In this document: piece by piece, positions 1-8,088 of the stretch
Layout: the number at the start of each line of letters is the position of its first letter
Position numbering within the stretch: the first letter of the stretch is position 1
Assembly: GCA_964011675.1 (NCBI GenBank)
Contig: CAXGPR010000008.1
Location: 1 to 64,000 of the forward strand
Reading direction: 5' to 3'
From: GCA-2693325 sp964011675
GTDB lineage: Bacteria; Latescibacterota; UBA2968; UBA8231
DNA length: 64,000 nt
Notes under the pieces: model-generated
Told to the model about the DNA's origin: nothing
Seen by the model: the letters and a program-made list of their open reading frames with translations, nothing else
Database searches by the model: none
Made by a program: the position numbers and the translations under genes

Positions 1-549
1 GAATCTGCTCATTCTGCGCTAGAGCAGTTAAAAGCTCTGTGTGAGCGGGTATACGTTGTGGGCCTTTCTATGGGAGGGGTCATCGCGGCGCGGCTCGCCG
101 CAGACCATCCCTCTTCCGTAGCAGGTATCGCCCTCTTGGCACCCGCGTTCCACATTCAATCGCGCTTTCTCTGGCTTGCGCCTCTGCTCCACCCCCTGCT
201 GCCCGACTTGCCTAAAGGAACCCATAGCATGCAGTATTTTTCCGAACACAGCCTCTTTACCTACGAAGCCATGCCCGCCTGTGCGCTTGCCCAGCTCGAA
301 AAACTTATTCGCACAACGAGACCGCGCCTTCGCAGCATCAAACAACCGGCCTGCATTTTTATGGGCATGAAGGAACATACCGTATGGCCGCACTCGGCGT
401 TTAACCTCTGGCAGATCCTCTCATCAGTACACAAGCGCCTTTACTTTTTACCCTCGTCGGGACACATACTCAGTGTTGAGCCAGATGTCCCCTATATGCT
501 GCAAGCCCTTCAATCATTTATCGAGGACTGCGAGCACCATACGGCTTAG
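1..549 (+). CDS. Alpha/beta hydrolase, carboxylesterase-like (5' end cut by window)
   Basis: The reading frame is open from base 1, so the true start lies upstream. The visible part begins just before the nucleophile elbow GLSMGG (catalytic Ser within bases 61-78) and ends with SSGHILSVEP, which carries the probable catalytic His. The acid position reads MGMKEHTVWP; relatives usually have Asp there, so the acid may be Glu or lie elsewhere. This layout fits small serine carboxylesterases or monoacylglycerol lipases that cleave acyl esters in the cytoplasm. It converges on the dioxygenase gene ending at 577, leaving 27 bases between the two stop codons. The substrate cannot be told. Confidence 0.8.
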   Translation, partial: ESAHSALEQLKALCERVYVVGLSMGGVIAARLAADHPSSVAGIALLAPAFHIQSRFLWLAPLLHPLLPDLPKGTHSMQYFSEHSLFTYEAMPACALAQLEKLIRTTRPRLRSIKQPACIFMGMKEHTVWPHSAFNLWQILSSVHKRLYFLPSSGHILSVEPDVPYMLQALQSFIEDCEHHTA

Positions 550-576
550 CGTGCACACAGGGCCCAATGCTTTTCT

Positions 577-1359
577 TCAGGCCTTGTATATAATGGGACA
601 GCGATCTTCATCGTCAATAAACTGCGTCAGGCCTTCTCGGCGCCCTCCCTTGGGCGTGGATTTGTCAGTCCGCAGGTGGATGGCAAAACTTCTACGTGGT
701 TGTCCCGAAGTATTAACTCCGCTGGCGTGGAAGGTCAGCGCATCGTGAAAACTTGCGCCACCGGCACGCATGTGCGCTTCCACTTCATTCCACTCTGCTC
801 CCTCTGGAATCGAGATAGCCCGTCGCTGAGACGACAGATCTTGGTCAAAAAAATCTCCGCCCGGCAGCTGCCCCCATCGGTGTGAACCTGGCACAAAAGA
901 CATAGGCCCCGAAAAAGAGCTTACATCAGAAAGTGCTACCCATGCTGTAAAGAGTTCGCTCCCTTCTTCCCAATTCCCCCAGTAGTGTCGATCCTGATGC
1001 CAACCAACGTTCACATTGGCTGCATTTTCACCGCTCGAAGGCTTATAAAGCAGTTGCACCCACCACACTTGTACCCATTCTGCTCCAGTTATCTTCGCCG
1101 CCCAGCGCCCGAGTGCTTCGTGTCCCACCAGCTCACGAATTGCGCTATTAGCCAGCTGAGGCATTTCAATTTTACAGAGTACGTGCTCGTCATCACCCGG
1201 ATTCCAAGGAGAGGGCTGAGGTGGCCGATCTGTATCGTATTCACCCCGTCGAACAGCGTCCATTCCTGACCGGGCTCGATGTATGAGTCCTGAAGGAAAT
1301 AAGGGTTCAGAGTGAACGAAGTATCCGTCACGGGCGTAGGCTGTGGCTTCCTCGCTCAT
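577..1359 (-). CDS. Phytanoyl-CoA dioxygenase (PhyH) family Fe(II)/2-oxoglutarate oxygenase
   Basis: A 260-residue protein of normal family length. The facial triad is visible: HQD at residues 121-123 gives the first His and the Asp, and His211 (TFHASGVN) is the third ligand. Arg222/223 (PRRSFAIHL) would bind 2-oxoglutarate. These enzymes hydroxylate small molecules or CoA esters using O2 and 2-oxoglutarate. The start overlaps the stop of the upstream Gfo/Idh gene by four bases (ATGA), so the two are translationally coupled in an operon with the DapA-like lyase. That context suggests catabolism of a modified sugar or osmolyte, not phytanate. The substrate is unknown. Confidence 0.9.
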   Translation of the reverse strand: MSEEATAYARDGYFVHSEPLFPSGLIHRARSGMDAVRRGEYDTDRPPQPSPWNPGDDEHVLCKIEMPQLANSAIRELVGHEALGRWAAKITGAEWVQVWWVQLLYKPSSGENAANVNVGWHQDRHYWGNWEEGSELFTAWVALSDVSSFSGPMSFVPGSHRWGQLPGGDFFDQDLSSQRRAISIPEGAEWNEVEAHMRAGGASFHDALTFHASGVNTSGQPRRSFAIHLRTDKSTPKGGRREGLTQFIDDEDRCPIIYKA

Positions 1360-2462
1360 GCGCGCACCTCCTGCACGTCAACCCATCGGCGCTCGTCGGC
1401 TGCCTGCAATATCGCATCTGCGACGGCCTGAGCACGCATGCCGTGATAAAATGAGGGCATGCAGTCACGCTCCTCCCGTATGGCGCTGATAAATTCCCAG
1501 GCCTGATCGTAACGAAATGTACTAACCGGATCCCCCTCACTTGGATCGCGCGGTGAATGGGCTCGTTTGAGAAACTCTTCCGGAACGGGACGCACTTCAT
1601 AGGGCGCTCCTCTTTGCCCAAATAGAATTTCGTGGGGAGTATGGAGCCGGTATACGACAGAGCCTTCCGTTCCATTAAGCTCAGCCTGATCGTGATCCCC
1701 CTCGGGCCCAAATCCCTTAGAAAGCTTACCCATCTCGAAAACACCTGTAGTACCACCGGAAAAATCGACAATCCATGCGACCCAGTCTTCGACATCCTGA
1801 GGACGACAAGGAGCATCCTCAGCCGTCTGATCGCGCGGAACTAGCTGCTTAGACGATGCGCACAGAGAAAGGATCGGTCCGAGCAAATCTTCAGCAAAGT
1901 CAATCCGGTGTATGCCCATGTCTCCCAACTCACCCGACCCAGCCTGATCTTTGTACTGGCGCCAACCGATTGCTTTTTCTCCCCAATCTTGCAACCGCTG
2001 AAAACGCGCGTGGCGAATTTGTCCTAGTTGTCCGCTATGAACGAGATGGCGAATATAGTTAAGCGCCGGAACAAATCGATAGGTAAAGGCCGTCATATGA
2101 CGCAACCCCGAACTCTTGGCTGCTTCGTAAATCAAGCGCGTCTCCGCATAATCCATCCCCAACGGTTTTTCACACATCACGTGACAACCCGCCTCGAGTG
2201 ACTGAAAAATCAGCTCGCGGTGATGTATGTTGGGCGTTGCAATGGCTACGGCGTCGGGTTTGACCTCCTTGAGCATTTCTCCCAACTCTGCGTAACACGC
2301 ATCAATGCCCCATTCAGCCTTTCGCACAGCGCGCAGCGTGTCGCTCGGTTCACACAGACCCGCGACTTCAACCCCCGGTATGCGACTAAAACCCGGGTAG
2401 TGCACCGCATTACATACGCCGCCTACGCCCACCAAGCCTATGCGCAACACATCTTCGCTCAT
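1356..2462 (-). CDS. Gfo/Idh/MocA family NAD(P)-dependent oxidoreductase
   Basis: 368 residues. The N-terminal Rossmann fold carries GVGGVCN (residues 12-18), the family EKP motif sits at 98-100 (MCEKPLG), and the substrate-side D-x-x-x-H-x-x-D pattern (GDMGIHRIDF) lies near residues 177-186. Family members oxidise or reduce sugars, inositols and related polyols at the expense of NAD(P). It lies 11 bases downstream of the DapA-like lyase and overlaps the PhyH gene by four bases. The three probably form one catabolic operon, but the exact sugar cannot be inferred. Confidence 0.92.
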   Translation of the reverse strand: MSEDVLRIGLVGVGGVCNAVHYPGFSRIPGVEVAGLCEPSDTLRAVRKAEWGIDACYAELGEMLKEVKPDAVAIATPNIHHRELIFQSLEAGCHVMCEKPLGMDYAETRLIYEAAKSSGLRHMTAFTYRFVPALNYIRHLVHSGQLGQIRHARFQRLQDWGEKAIGWRQYKDQAGSGELGDMGIHRIDFAEDLLGPILSLCASSKQLVPRDQTAEDAPCRPQDVEDWVAWIVDFSGGTTGVFEMGKLSKGFGPEGDHDQAELNGTEGSVVYRLHTPHEILFGQRGAPYEVRPVPEEFLKRAHSPRDPSEGDPVSTFRYDQAWEFISAIREERDCMPSFYHGMRAQAVADAILQAADERRWVDVQEVRA

Positions 2463-2473
2463 ACGTCTTCTCC

Positions 2474-3388
2474 CTATTGTGCAATAAGTGACTTTTCCAC
2501 GTCCATTACTCGATCAATCATATCATTCAGACGTGGTAGATCGGAATCGGCCACGTCTTCTGCAAACGGCACGACGGGACCGCCTGCTAGACCCGCTCTC
2601 ATCATAGCGGCGTGGAGCGCCGAACCGCTGTAGCGCGCCGCACGCTCACCACGCAGATCTTCAAAGGGTACCATCACTTCCCGCAGTGCCTCGGCTCCGC
2701 TGCGATCACCTTCGGCAAAGCGGCGCAGGATAGCCAAGCTAGCACGGGGAGCAAAATTTGCCATCCCCGAGCTAAATCCGACGGCTCCGGCCGCCAAATA
2801 CTCAATGGCCGGGTCTTCGGCCATACCACATATCATGGCCGCCTGCTTTCCGCAGCCATCGTTTATACGATCGAACGCCTCTAAGTCGTCAACGGCATAC
2901 TTTAAACCAACAACTTCGTCTATAGAGCACAGGCGAATCATCTGGTCTACAGGCATGATGTCCAAGCGGCGCTGATATAGAACAATGGGAAGCTGGGCAC
3001 CCTTCGCGATCTGCCGCACACCCTCTTCCACGCCGTTGGCCGAGGCCGGCCCAACGACCGGCATCACCATCGCACCGGCAACCCCCAGTGCTCTAGCTAT
3101 ATGAGCCATTTCCATGGAACGACCAAAACCGGGGCCAATACCAGGCACTATCATCGCACGACCAGCTGCTGCATCGACAAAAGCACCTACAGCAGCCTCA
3201 TATTCTGCAAGCGTCGCATCATACACCAACCCCGTGCCGCACATGGGCATAATAAAATTCGCCCCCGCATCGATTAAATAGCAGACATTCCGGGCAGCTC
3301 CCTCAACGTCGACTTGGCCATCTTCACGACGAGGCGTTATAGCAACAACCAACACATTGGCGCAGTGCGCCATTGTCAATCCACTCAT
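2474..3388 (-). CDS. Dihydrodipicolinate synthase/N-acetylneuraminate lyase family aldolase
   Basis: 304 residues with the class I aldolase TIM-barrel pattern of the DapA/NanA superfamily. The Schiff-base lysine is Lys163 (VGLKYAVDD) and the conserved tyrosine is Tyr138 (IVLYQR). The GTG motif near residues 51-53 occupies the pyruvate carboxylate site (MCGTGLVYD). The family adds or removes pyruvate-type units from aldehydes. The neighbours are sugar oxidoreductases rather than lysine-pathway genes, so a catabolic keto-acid lyase or dehydratase is likelier than DapA itself. It leads the operon with the Gfo/Idh and PhyH genes. Confidence 0.88.
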   Translation of the reverse strand: MSGLTMAHCANVLVVAITPRREDGQVDVEGAARNVCYLIDAGANFIMPMCGTGLVYDATLAEYEAAVGAFVDAAAGRAMIVPGIGPGFGRSMEMAHIARALGVAGAMVMPVVGPASANGVEEGVRQIAKGAQLPIVLYQRRLDIMPVDQMIRLCSIDEVVGLKYAVDDLEAFDRINDGCGKQAAMICGMAEDPAIEYLAAGAVGFSSGMANFAPRASLAILRRFAEGDRSGAEALREVMVPFEDLRGERAARYSGSALHAAMMRAGLAGGPVVPFAEDVADSDLPRLNDMIDRVMDVEKSLIAQ

Positions 3389-3464
3389 GCCTACTCATTT
3401 CTTTTTTTAAACTCAGGGCTCATTTCCAAACAGCGTCTTTCCCCGTTTTAGCATGACGGTTATA

Positions 3465-3790
3465 TCACTCTTCATAGTCTTCACGCGGCGGGGAAAATAT
3501 GCCCAAGACCTTGGTAGGGCTTTCTTCAACCACGCCCCAATGCACGAAATTGGATGATATAAAAAACGAATCACCAGAACCGGTTATGCTCTCCTCTTCA
3601 CCAATGCGAAAACTAGACTACCGGCGAACACAAGGCCCGCCTATTCGTGAGGATCGATATGCTCGACCACTTTTGCTCCTTGCTCCATCTCCAAAAAGGA
3701 AAGCATCAGCTTATCTCCACTAGCAAGCGCACCTGTTATACGTGGGAAAGGTTCCAAGCGAAAAAGGTCACCTGGATTCACAAATGGCAT
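3465..3790 (-). pseudogene. Broken cupin-domain gene (nonsense codon plus frameshift)
   Basis: Read on the minus strand from ATG at 3790, ten bases after the MATE stop and behind an AGGA ribosome site, the frame encodes a cupin start: MPFVNPGDLFRLEPFPR, then VVEHIDPHE. An in-frame TAG at 3641-3643 sits where relatives have Gln in the PHEQ motif. The frame resumes as AGLVFAGSLVF, then shifts by one base at a T run near 3610, and continues in another frame as RIGEEESITGSGDSFF and SSNFVHWGVVEES to a TGA at 3465-3467. Restored, it would be about 108 residues with the metal-binding His cluster and the distal FVHWG histidine. Two independent lesions argue for a true pseudogene rather than a sequencing slip. 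Confidence 0.8.
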
Positions 3791-3800
3791 ATATAGTCCT

Positions 3801-5132
3801 TTATCGAACAAACGTTTTTAACCATGCATTGCCGTGGTAGCGAGGCCAAAGCGTCGCAAAACGCCCTAACATAAGTCCATTATATGCTAACCAAACCCCC
3901 TCCATTTCCCAGCCTAAAAAATAAACAAATAGAATTGCCAAAGGTAGAAAAAACAGGAACGTTGCCGCGGCCATCGCGGCAAATAGATAGCCCATATCAT
4001 TAGCACCAATAAAAATGCCATCCAGAACAAAGACAACGGCGTTCAACGGTTGCACTAGCGCGACGACCCAGCGCAATTGTCCGACCGTAGCTACCACTTC
4101 AGCATGCTCTGTAAGAAATCCTGCCAGGGCTTCAAGACCCAGAAGAAAAACCAGGCCAAAAGAGAACCCAATTCCTATCCCCCAGCGGATAATCCGTCCC
4201 GCCATTTGCCTAGCTTCAGCATAGCGGCGTTCGCCAAGCAGGTTGCCAACAAGCGTTTCGGCCGCATGGGCAAATCCATCGACGGCGAAGCTACTCAACC
4301 CCCACAGCTGCCAGAGAACAGCATTGGCCGCCAGCGGCACATCACCAAGCCGGGAAACAATGGCTAGCATAGTGAATTGCGCAAACTGAAGGGATATAGT
4401 GCGACCAAAGAGATTGACATTGGTCCGCAAAATAAGAGCGAACTGACCGCGCCGCCACAGCCCCTCAAGAGAGCGACGCCAAAAATCTGTATACTGTAAT
4501 AAAAAGACGACTAATCCCACGAAGAGAGCCGCTAGGTTACCCAATACAGAAGCCCATGCAGCTCCCAATACACCCATCTCTGGTGCCCCCCAATGGCCGT
4601 AAATCAACGCATAATCCCCGAGAAGGTTAACGAGATTGGCGGTAAAAGTCACAAAGAGCGGCGCTATGGCATTAGCCGTACCAAGAAAAAACCCATTGAG
4701 GGTCAAAACGGCGAGTACGAGTGGGGCTTCGTAGAGGCGGACGGAAAAGTATTGCATACCCCAGTGCTGCACGGAATCGCTCCCACCCGCTACGGAAAAG
4801 CCATATGGAGCGGCTACATCTCCCAGAGCGACCATACCGGCCGATAGACCCATAGCAAGGATCAGCGACCGGTAGAGGATATGTACGCAGGCACGCTTTT
4901 TATCCGCCCCGTAAAACTGCGAAACCATGGAAGTAGTGCCCATACGCAGAAATCCCATGCTCCAATAAAGTATGCTAAAGAGCACGCCGGCCGTTGAGAC
5001 CGCACCTAAATAGGCGACCTCGGATAAATGACCGATCATCGCCGTGTCTGCTATGCCTATAAGCGGAGCAGACAAGGCTGACAGGACGCTAGGTACGGCT
5101 AAACGGAAGATGCGCCGATCTAGGCTATTCAC
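3801..5132 (-). CDS. MATE family multidrug/toxin efflux transporter
   Basis: About 443 residues and twelve predicted membrane segments, typical for MATE or DinF-type exporters, which expel organic cations or metabolites in exchange for Na+ or H+. The family N-terminal signature region reads PLIGIADTAMIGHL. An ATG exists at 5156, but a GTG at 5130-5132 gives the standard four-base overlap (GTGA) with the upstream alkyltransferase-like gene and begins directly before the hydrophobic region (NSLDRRIFRLAVPSV), so it is preferred here. Downstream, ten bases separate it from the broken cupin gene. Confidence 0.9.
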   Translation of the reverse strand: MNSLDRRIFRLAVPSVLSALSAPLIGIADTAMIGHLSEVAYLGAVSTAGVLFSILYWSMGFLRMGTTSMVSQFYGADKKRACVHILYRSLILAMGLSAGMVALGDVAAPYGFSVAGGSDSVQHWGMQYFSVRLYEAPLVLAVLTLNGFFLGTANAIAPLFVTFTANLVNLLGDYALIYGHWGAPEMGVLGAAWASVLGNLAALFVGLVVFLLQYTDFWRRSLEGLWRRGQFALILRTNVNLFGRTISLQFAQFTMLAIVSRLGDVPLAANAVLWQLWGLSSFAVDGFAHAAETLVGNLLGERRYAEARQMAGRIIRWGIGIGFSFGLVFLLGLEALAGFLTEHAEVVATVGQLRWVVALVQPLNAVVFVLDGIFIGANDMGYLFAAMAAATFLFFLPLAILFVYFLGWEMEGVWLAYNGLMLGRFATLWPRYHGNAWLKTFVR

Positions 5133-5440
5133 GCCCCATTTTCCTCGGGCATCCAACGATAGACCTGTAAATCAACGCGTCCCTCGCAAAAGAGCACTCC
5201 TTCCGCTACTAGCATGTCACGCTGCATGCGGTGAAATTCGCTTGCAGTGCGCGGAGAGACCTTTCCCTGTGCGTTAATTACGCGATGCCAAGGCAGGTCT
5301 AGTCCATCAGGCATACCCGCAAGCGCATAGCCAACCTGCCTTGCCCTACCGGGATACCCCGCCAGTTGAGCAATCTGTCCATACGTCGCAACTTCACCAC
5401 GTGGTATTTGCGCGATAACGGAATAGAACGCTCGCCTCAT
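5129..5440 (-). CDS. Alkyltransferase-like (ATL) protein of the MGMT superfamily
   Basis: The frame is open to 5620, but homology begins at an internal ATG (5440), giving a 103-residue protein that matches the compact ATL length. The helix-turn-helix is visible (GEVATYGQIAQLAG). The active-site motif reads LPWHRVINAQGK. True O6-alkylguanine methyltransferases have PCHR, so the nucleophilic Cys is replaced by Trp, as in bacterial ATL proteins. ATLs bind O6-alkylguanine without repairing it and pass the lesion to nucleotide excision repair. It lies seven bases after the 85-residue gene and overlaps the MATE start. Confidence 0.9.
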   Translation of the reverse strand: MRRAFYSVIAQIPRGEVATYGQIAQLAGYPGRARQVGYALAGMPDGLDLPWHRVINAQGKVSPRTASEFHRMQRDMLVAEGVLFCEGRVDLQVYRWMPEENGA

Positions 5441-5447
5441 TTCATTT

Positions 5448-5705
5448 CTAACAGTTTGGGGCACCGCTCTCGTCTTGCCCTTCGAGAAAATCCAACGCCT
5501 TGGTATAACTGCGACGTTCGATGTAGTGACGCAACATGGGCGGTGCCTCTTCGAATACATCCTGACCGCGTTGATGCACATTGAGTACAAGCTCAGCAAT
5601 ATTATCGCCTCCGGACTCAATAGCAGATAGCATCTCCTTCAGTGCGTTCCGCAGATGCTTTGCAGATTCTTCATACGTCGATTCCAACGGATTCTCCTTA
5701 GGCAC
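5448..5705 (-). CDS. Small hypothetical protein, 85 residues
   Basis: No family was recognised. The protein is acidic and soluble, with helix-rich composition (SAKHLRNALKEMLSAIES) and no membrane segment. The start is a GTG at 5703-5705, inside the end of the upstream cupin gene (eight-base overlap), so translation probably depends on coupling. No strong ribosome site is visible. Downstream, seven bases separate it from the ATL gene. Its place between a cupin and a DNA-damage sensor in a co-directional run supports its being real, but gives no function. Confidence 0.6.
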   Translation of the reverse strand: MPKENPLESTYEESAKHLRNALKEMLSAIESGGDNIAELVLNVHQRGQDVFEEAPPMLRHYIERRSYTKALDFLEGQDESGAPNC

Positions 5706-6417
5706 TCATGATGAGGTACGACATCCACGCGTCCCCCTCGTTTATTATGTGATACGCATGCCCAGCCGGAACATGCACCATATCTCCCTCGACAAAAGGT
5801 TGCTGACCATCTGCATCTACTAGCACAGAGACATTTTCTATCCCGTAAAAAACTTGTTCATACGTTTCACAGCGGTCGGCGGACCGTCCACCTGGCTGCA
5901 CGCTTTCTCGTTCAATGCCTTTCATCGAGCGTAGGAACCCAATGCCCTCTTCACCAAGCTGTCCGAACTGACGCCATCGAACGGCTCCGCTACCGTCCCC
6001 TACGGGCTGCACGTCGGACCAGTGTGAGATGGAAAAATCGCCTCCAGGCCCCTCTACCGATTGGCTGATAACGTGGTGGACTAGCCAATCGTCATTCATA
6101 TCGTTGAACATCTGGTGATAAACACCGGCCGGCAAATAAATCGCATCGCCCTCACGCACGGGGTAGCGCTCTTCACCAAAGAGCACTTCTCCCTCTCCCG
6201 CGAGTATATAATAGACCTGCTCTAAGTTGTCGTGCTTGTGATGGTCTGACGTTTTACGACCCTGAAGCGCATGACGGGCAAAACCACCAAGAACTTCAAG
6301 ACAATTCCGCGTATCGGGATCGTTATCGCATTCCCTGTCGCGTAGGCCGCCCCAGTGCACTGCGCTCAAGTGGGCTATTTTCGGCTGCACATCTCGCCAG
6401 TTTATACGGTATGCCAT
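5698..6417 (-). CDS. Two-domain (bicupin) protein
   Basis: About 239 residues with two cupin barrels. The first holds a metal-site pattern HHKHDNLEQVYY and a distal HQMFN. The second keeps the fold (TYEQVFYGIENV, VPAGHAYH) but has Arg-Cys where the first His pair should be, so it is probably metal-free. An ATG at 6429 is in frame, but ATG at 6415-6417 sits six bases after a GGAG site and is preferred. Cupins of this type isomerise, lyse or oxidise small metabolites; the substrate is unknown. It heads the run down to the MATE gene. Confidence 0.85.
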   Translation of the reverse strand: MAYRINWRDVQPKIAHLSAVHWGGLRDRECDNDPDTRNCLEVLGGFARHALQGRKTSDHHKHDNLEQVYYILAGEGEVLFGEERYPVREGDAIYLPAGVYHQMFNDMNDDWLVHHVISQSVEGPGGDFSISHWSDVQPVGDGSGAVRWRQFGQLGEEGIGFLRSMKGIERESVQPGGRSADRCETYEQVFYGIENVSVLVDADGQQPFVEGDMVHVPAGHAYHIINEGDAWMSYLIMSA

Positions 6418-6422
6418 ACTCA

Positions 6423-6580
6423 ACTCCATCTTTTATTGCTACGGTAGGGCGTATGCACTCTTAGCCCTATCCACTGTGCTGGGGTGTCCCTTACCCTTGG
6501 TGGAACGCAGACGGACTGCGCCCCTGTGAGGGCAAAACTTACATTAGTCCCAAGCCCAAGTCCAGCATAGGCGGGCTCCA
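6423..6580 (-). other. Intergenic stretch with a possible further fragment of the broken membrane gene
   Basis: No intact gene is visible. One minus-strand frame is open for about 65 codons and ends in a TGA at 6420-6422, six bases before the cupin ATG, which is a normal operon spacing. Its translation (for example HRVVEPAYAGLGLGTNV) looks protein-like but matches nothing I recognise. It could be the tail of the frameshifted membrane protein upstream, requiring a second frameshift near 6610-6630, or chance. Confidence 0.3.
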
Positions 6581-6972
6581 CTACTCGGTGGCCTGGAGGT
6601 ATAGAATAACCGACAAGGCGCCGTTAAATACCGCACCGGTCAGAGTGCGCCAGGCCAAGACGCCAAAGTAGTGTAGGCCTTGGAACATGGCGCGCGCGCT
6701 GTGGAACATAACCGCTACTGCCAGAGCCAAAAAGAGCGGTAAAGGCCACATAAAAAAAGGACACAGCTCACGACGCCCAGCGTCAAAACATAATTGGCCC
6801 CATAACCCCTCTCTTTCACGAGATGAGTCTCATCGGCTCGTTTCTGTCCATCCATTTCTTTCACCTCTGCATCTGTCGATGTATTTTCGGGTCTTGCCAT
6901 AAAACGCGCAACCCATACAAACATCCTGATCAGCACGGTAAAACCAACTACCAACACACCCATTACCACCAC
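6581..6972 (-). pseudogene. Frameshifted small membrane protein
   Basis: From a GTG at 6972 the minus strand encodes a hydrophobic segment (VLVVGFTVLIRMFVWVARFM), a charged linker, and a second segment beginning YVLTLGVVSC. At a run of seven T (A7 on the plus strand, 6752-6758) the frame ends after SFWLWQ. Adding one T continues smoothly as FFMWPLPLFLALAVAVMF and then GLHYFGVLAWRTLTG to a TAG at 6581-6583, giving about 130 residues with three or more membrane spans. The family was not recognised. The lesion lies in a homopolymer, so a sequencing or assembly error is possible. No ATG start is visible. Confidence 0.55.
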
Positions 6973-7095
6973 GGAATACCATGGAATTACACCGTTTTTT
7001 TTAGCCGCCGACTATGCTTCTACGGTTTGTATATATCCCAACTCGGCCCTATCTTCACATCGACTATAGACCAAACCTTACGGAGGAAATATACT

Positions 7096-8025
7096 ATGGG
7101 AAAACGGAAATCGGCCGCCAATAAAAAAGACTTCAAAATAGGCGTAGTCGGCGTCGGTCGCATGGGAGCGAATATGGCCCGCAACCTCGCAGACAAGCGC
7201 TTTACTATCAGTGCGGTATACGACGCGTATCCACGCAGCGCCAAAGCGCTCGCAAAAGAGCTCAATTGTCGGGCAGCTAAAACACTGGCAGAGGTTACAG
7301 CTCTGTCAGACGTCGTGTTGACTGTAGTGACAGACGACGCGTCCATGCGGTCTATTTTCTCGACGCGCGGTGACTCCCTGCTGACCGAAGCCAAGGGCAC
7401 GGTCTTTATCAACTGCGCCACCATCTCACCTGCCACGCACGTAGAAGTTGAAAAACGAGCCGAAAAAGTCGGTGCCTCTTCACTGGAAGGGTGTATGGCT
7501 TCGAGCATAACGCAGGCTCGTAAGGGTACGCTCTACCTGATGTGCGGTGGCAAACGCAGCGTATTTAGTAAAGTGCGTCCCATTTTAGATGCGCTCAGCG
7601 TGGATCTCCGCTATATCGGGACAGCGGGACAGGCCGCTCAGGTAAAAGCCCTGGTAAACATGGTGATGAATATCAACACGGCAGGCCTAGCAGAAGGCTT
7701 GGGCCTGGGCGAGGCCCTCGGCATCGACCTCAAGGTTCTCATGAAAGTCTTCTCGCAAACAGGAGCTAACTCGCGAGTTCTCGAAACTGACGGGGACGAT
7801 ATGGTCGCCCGCGATCACGAATGCTACTTTTCTGCGGCACACGCGGCTAAGGACTCCGGCATTGCCCTCGGCTTGGCAAAGGACGCAGGCGTAAACGCCC
7901 CGTTGGCATCAGCGGCTAAAGGCCAGTTTGATCGCCTTAAAAGAATCGGACTGGGCGAATTAGACAAATCCGGTGTAGCCGAATTGACGTTTCCCGGCCG
8001 CAAGGGCACCAAGAAAAAATCGTAG
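7096..8025 (+). CDS. NAD(P)-dependent beta-hydroxyacid dehydrogenase (3-hydroxyisobutyrate dehydrogenase family)
   Basis: 309 residues from the ATG at 7096, which follows a GGAGGA ribosome site at 7082-7087; the longer open frame upstream is not conserved-looking. The Rossmann motif GVGRMGANMARNL lies at residues 18-30. The catalytic Lys is near residue 184 (QVKALVNMVMN). The family oxidises short 3-hydroxy acids such as 3-hydroxyisobutyrate, tartronate semialdehyde or 4-hydroxybutyrate partners to semialdehydes. The gene stands alone on the plus strand, diverging from the broken membrane gene and converging on the MFS gene, with a hairpin between. Confidence 0.88.
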   Translation: MGKRKSAANKKDFKIGVVGVGRMGANMARNLADKRFTISAVYDAYPRSAKALAKELNCRAAKTLAEVTALSDVVLTVVTDDASMRSIFSTRGDSLLTEAKGTVFINCATISPATHVEVEKRAEKVGASSLEGCMASSITQARKGTLYLMCGGKRSVFSKVRPILDALSVDLRYIGTAGQAAQVKALVNMVMNINTAGLAEGLGLGEALGIDLKVLMKVFSQTGANSRVLETDGDDMVARDHECYFSAAHAAKDSGIALGLAKDAGVNAPLASAAKGQFDRLKRIGLGELDKSGVAELTFPGRKGTKKKS

Positions 8026-8044
8026 GTTTGTCATTAGAGCCGAA

Positions 8045-8076
8045 GGGGTTGGGCGCGCGTTTCCATGCCCAACCCC
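8045..8076. terminator. Hairpin between convergent genes, probable bidirectional terminator
   Basis: A perfect ten-base-pair stem, GGGGTTGGGC at 8045-8054 with GCCCAACCCC at 8067-8076 and a 12-base loop, lies between the stop codons of the convergent dehydrogenase and MFS genes. There is no strong T tract on either side, so it may act as a weak intrinsic terminator or mRNA 3' stabiliser. Confidence 0.65.
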
Positions 8077-8088
8077 CATTTGCCACCG

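Noticed and set aside
5441..5620. An N-terminal extension of the ATL protein
   Set aside because: Family homology starts at the ATG at 5440, and the extension overlaps the 85-residue gene.
6823..7095. A 91-codon N-terminal extension of the dehydrogenase
   Set aside because: A clear GGAGGA site precedes the ATG at 7096, and the extension overlaps the broken membrane gene on the other strand.
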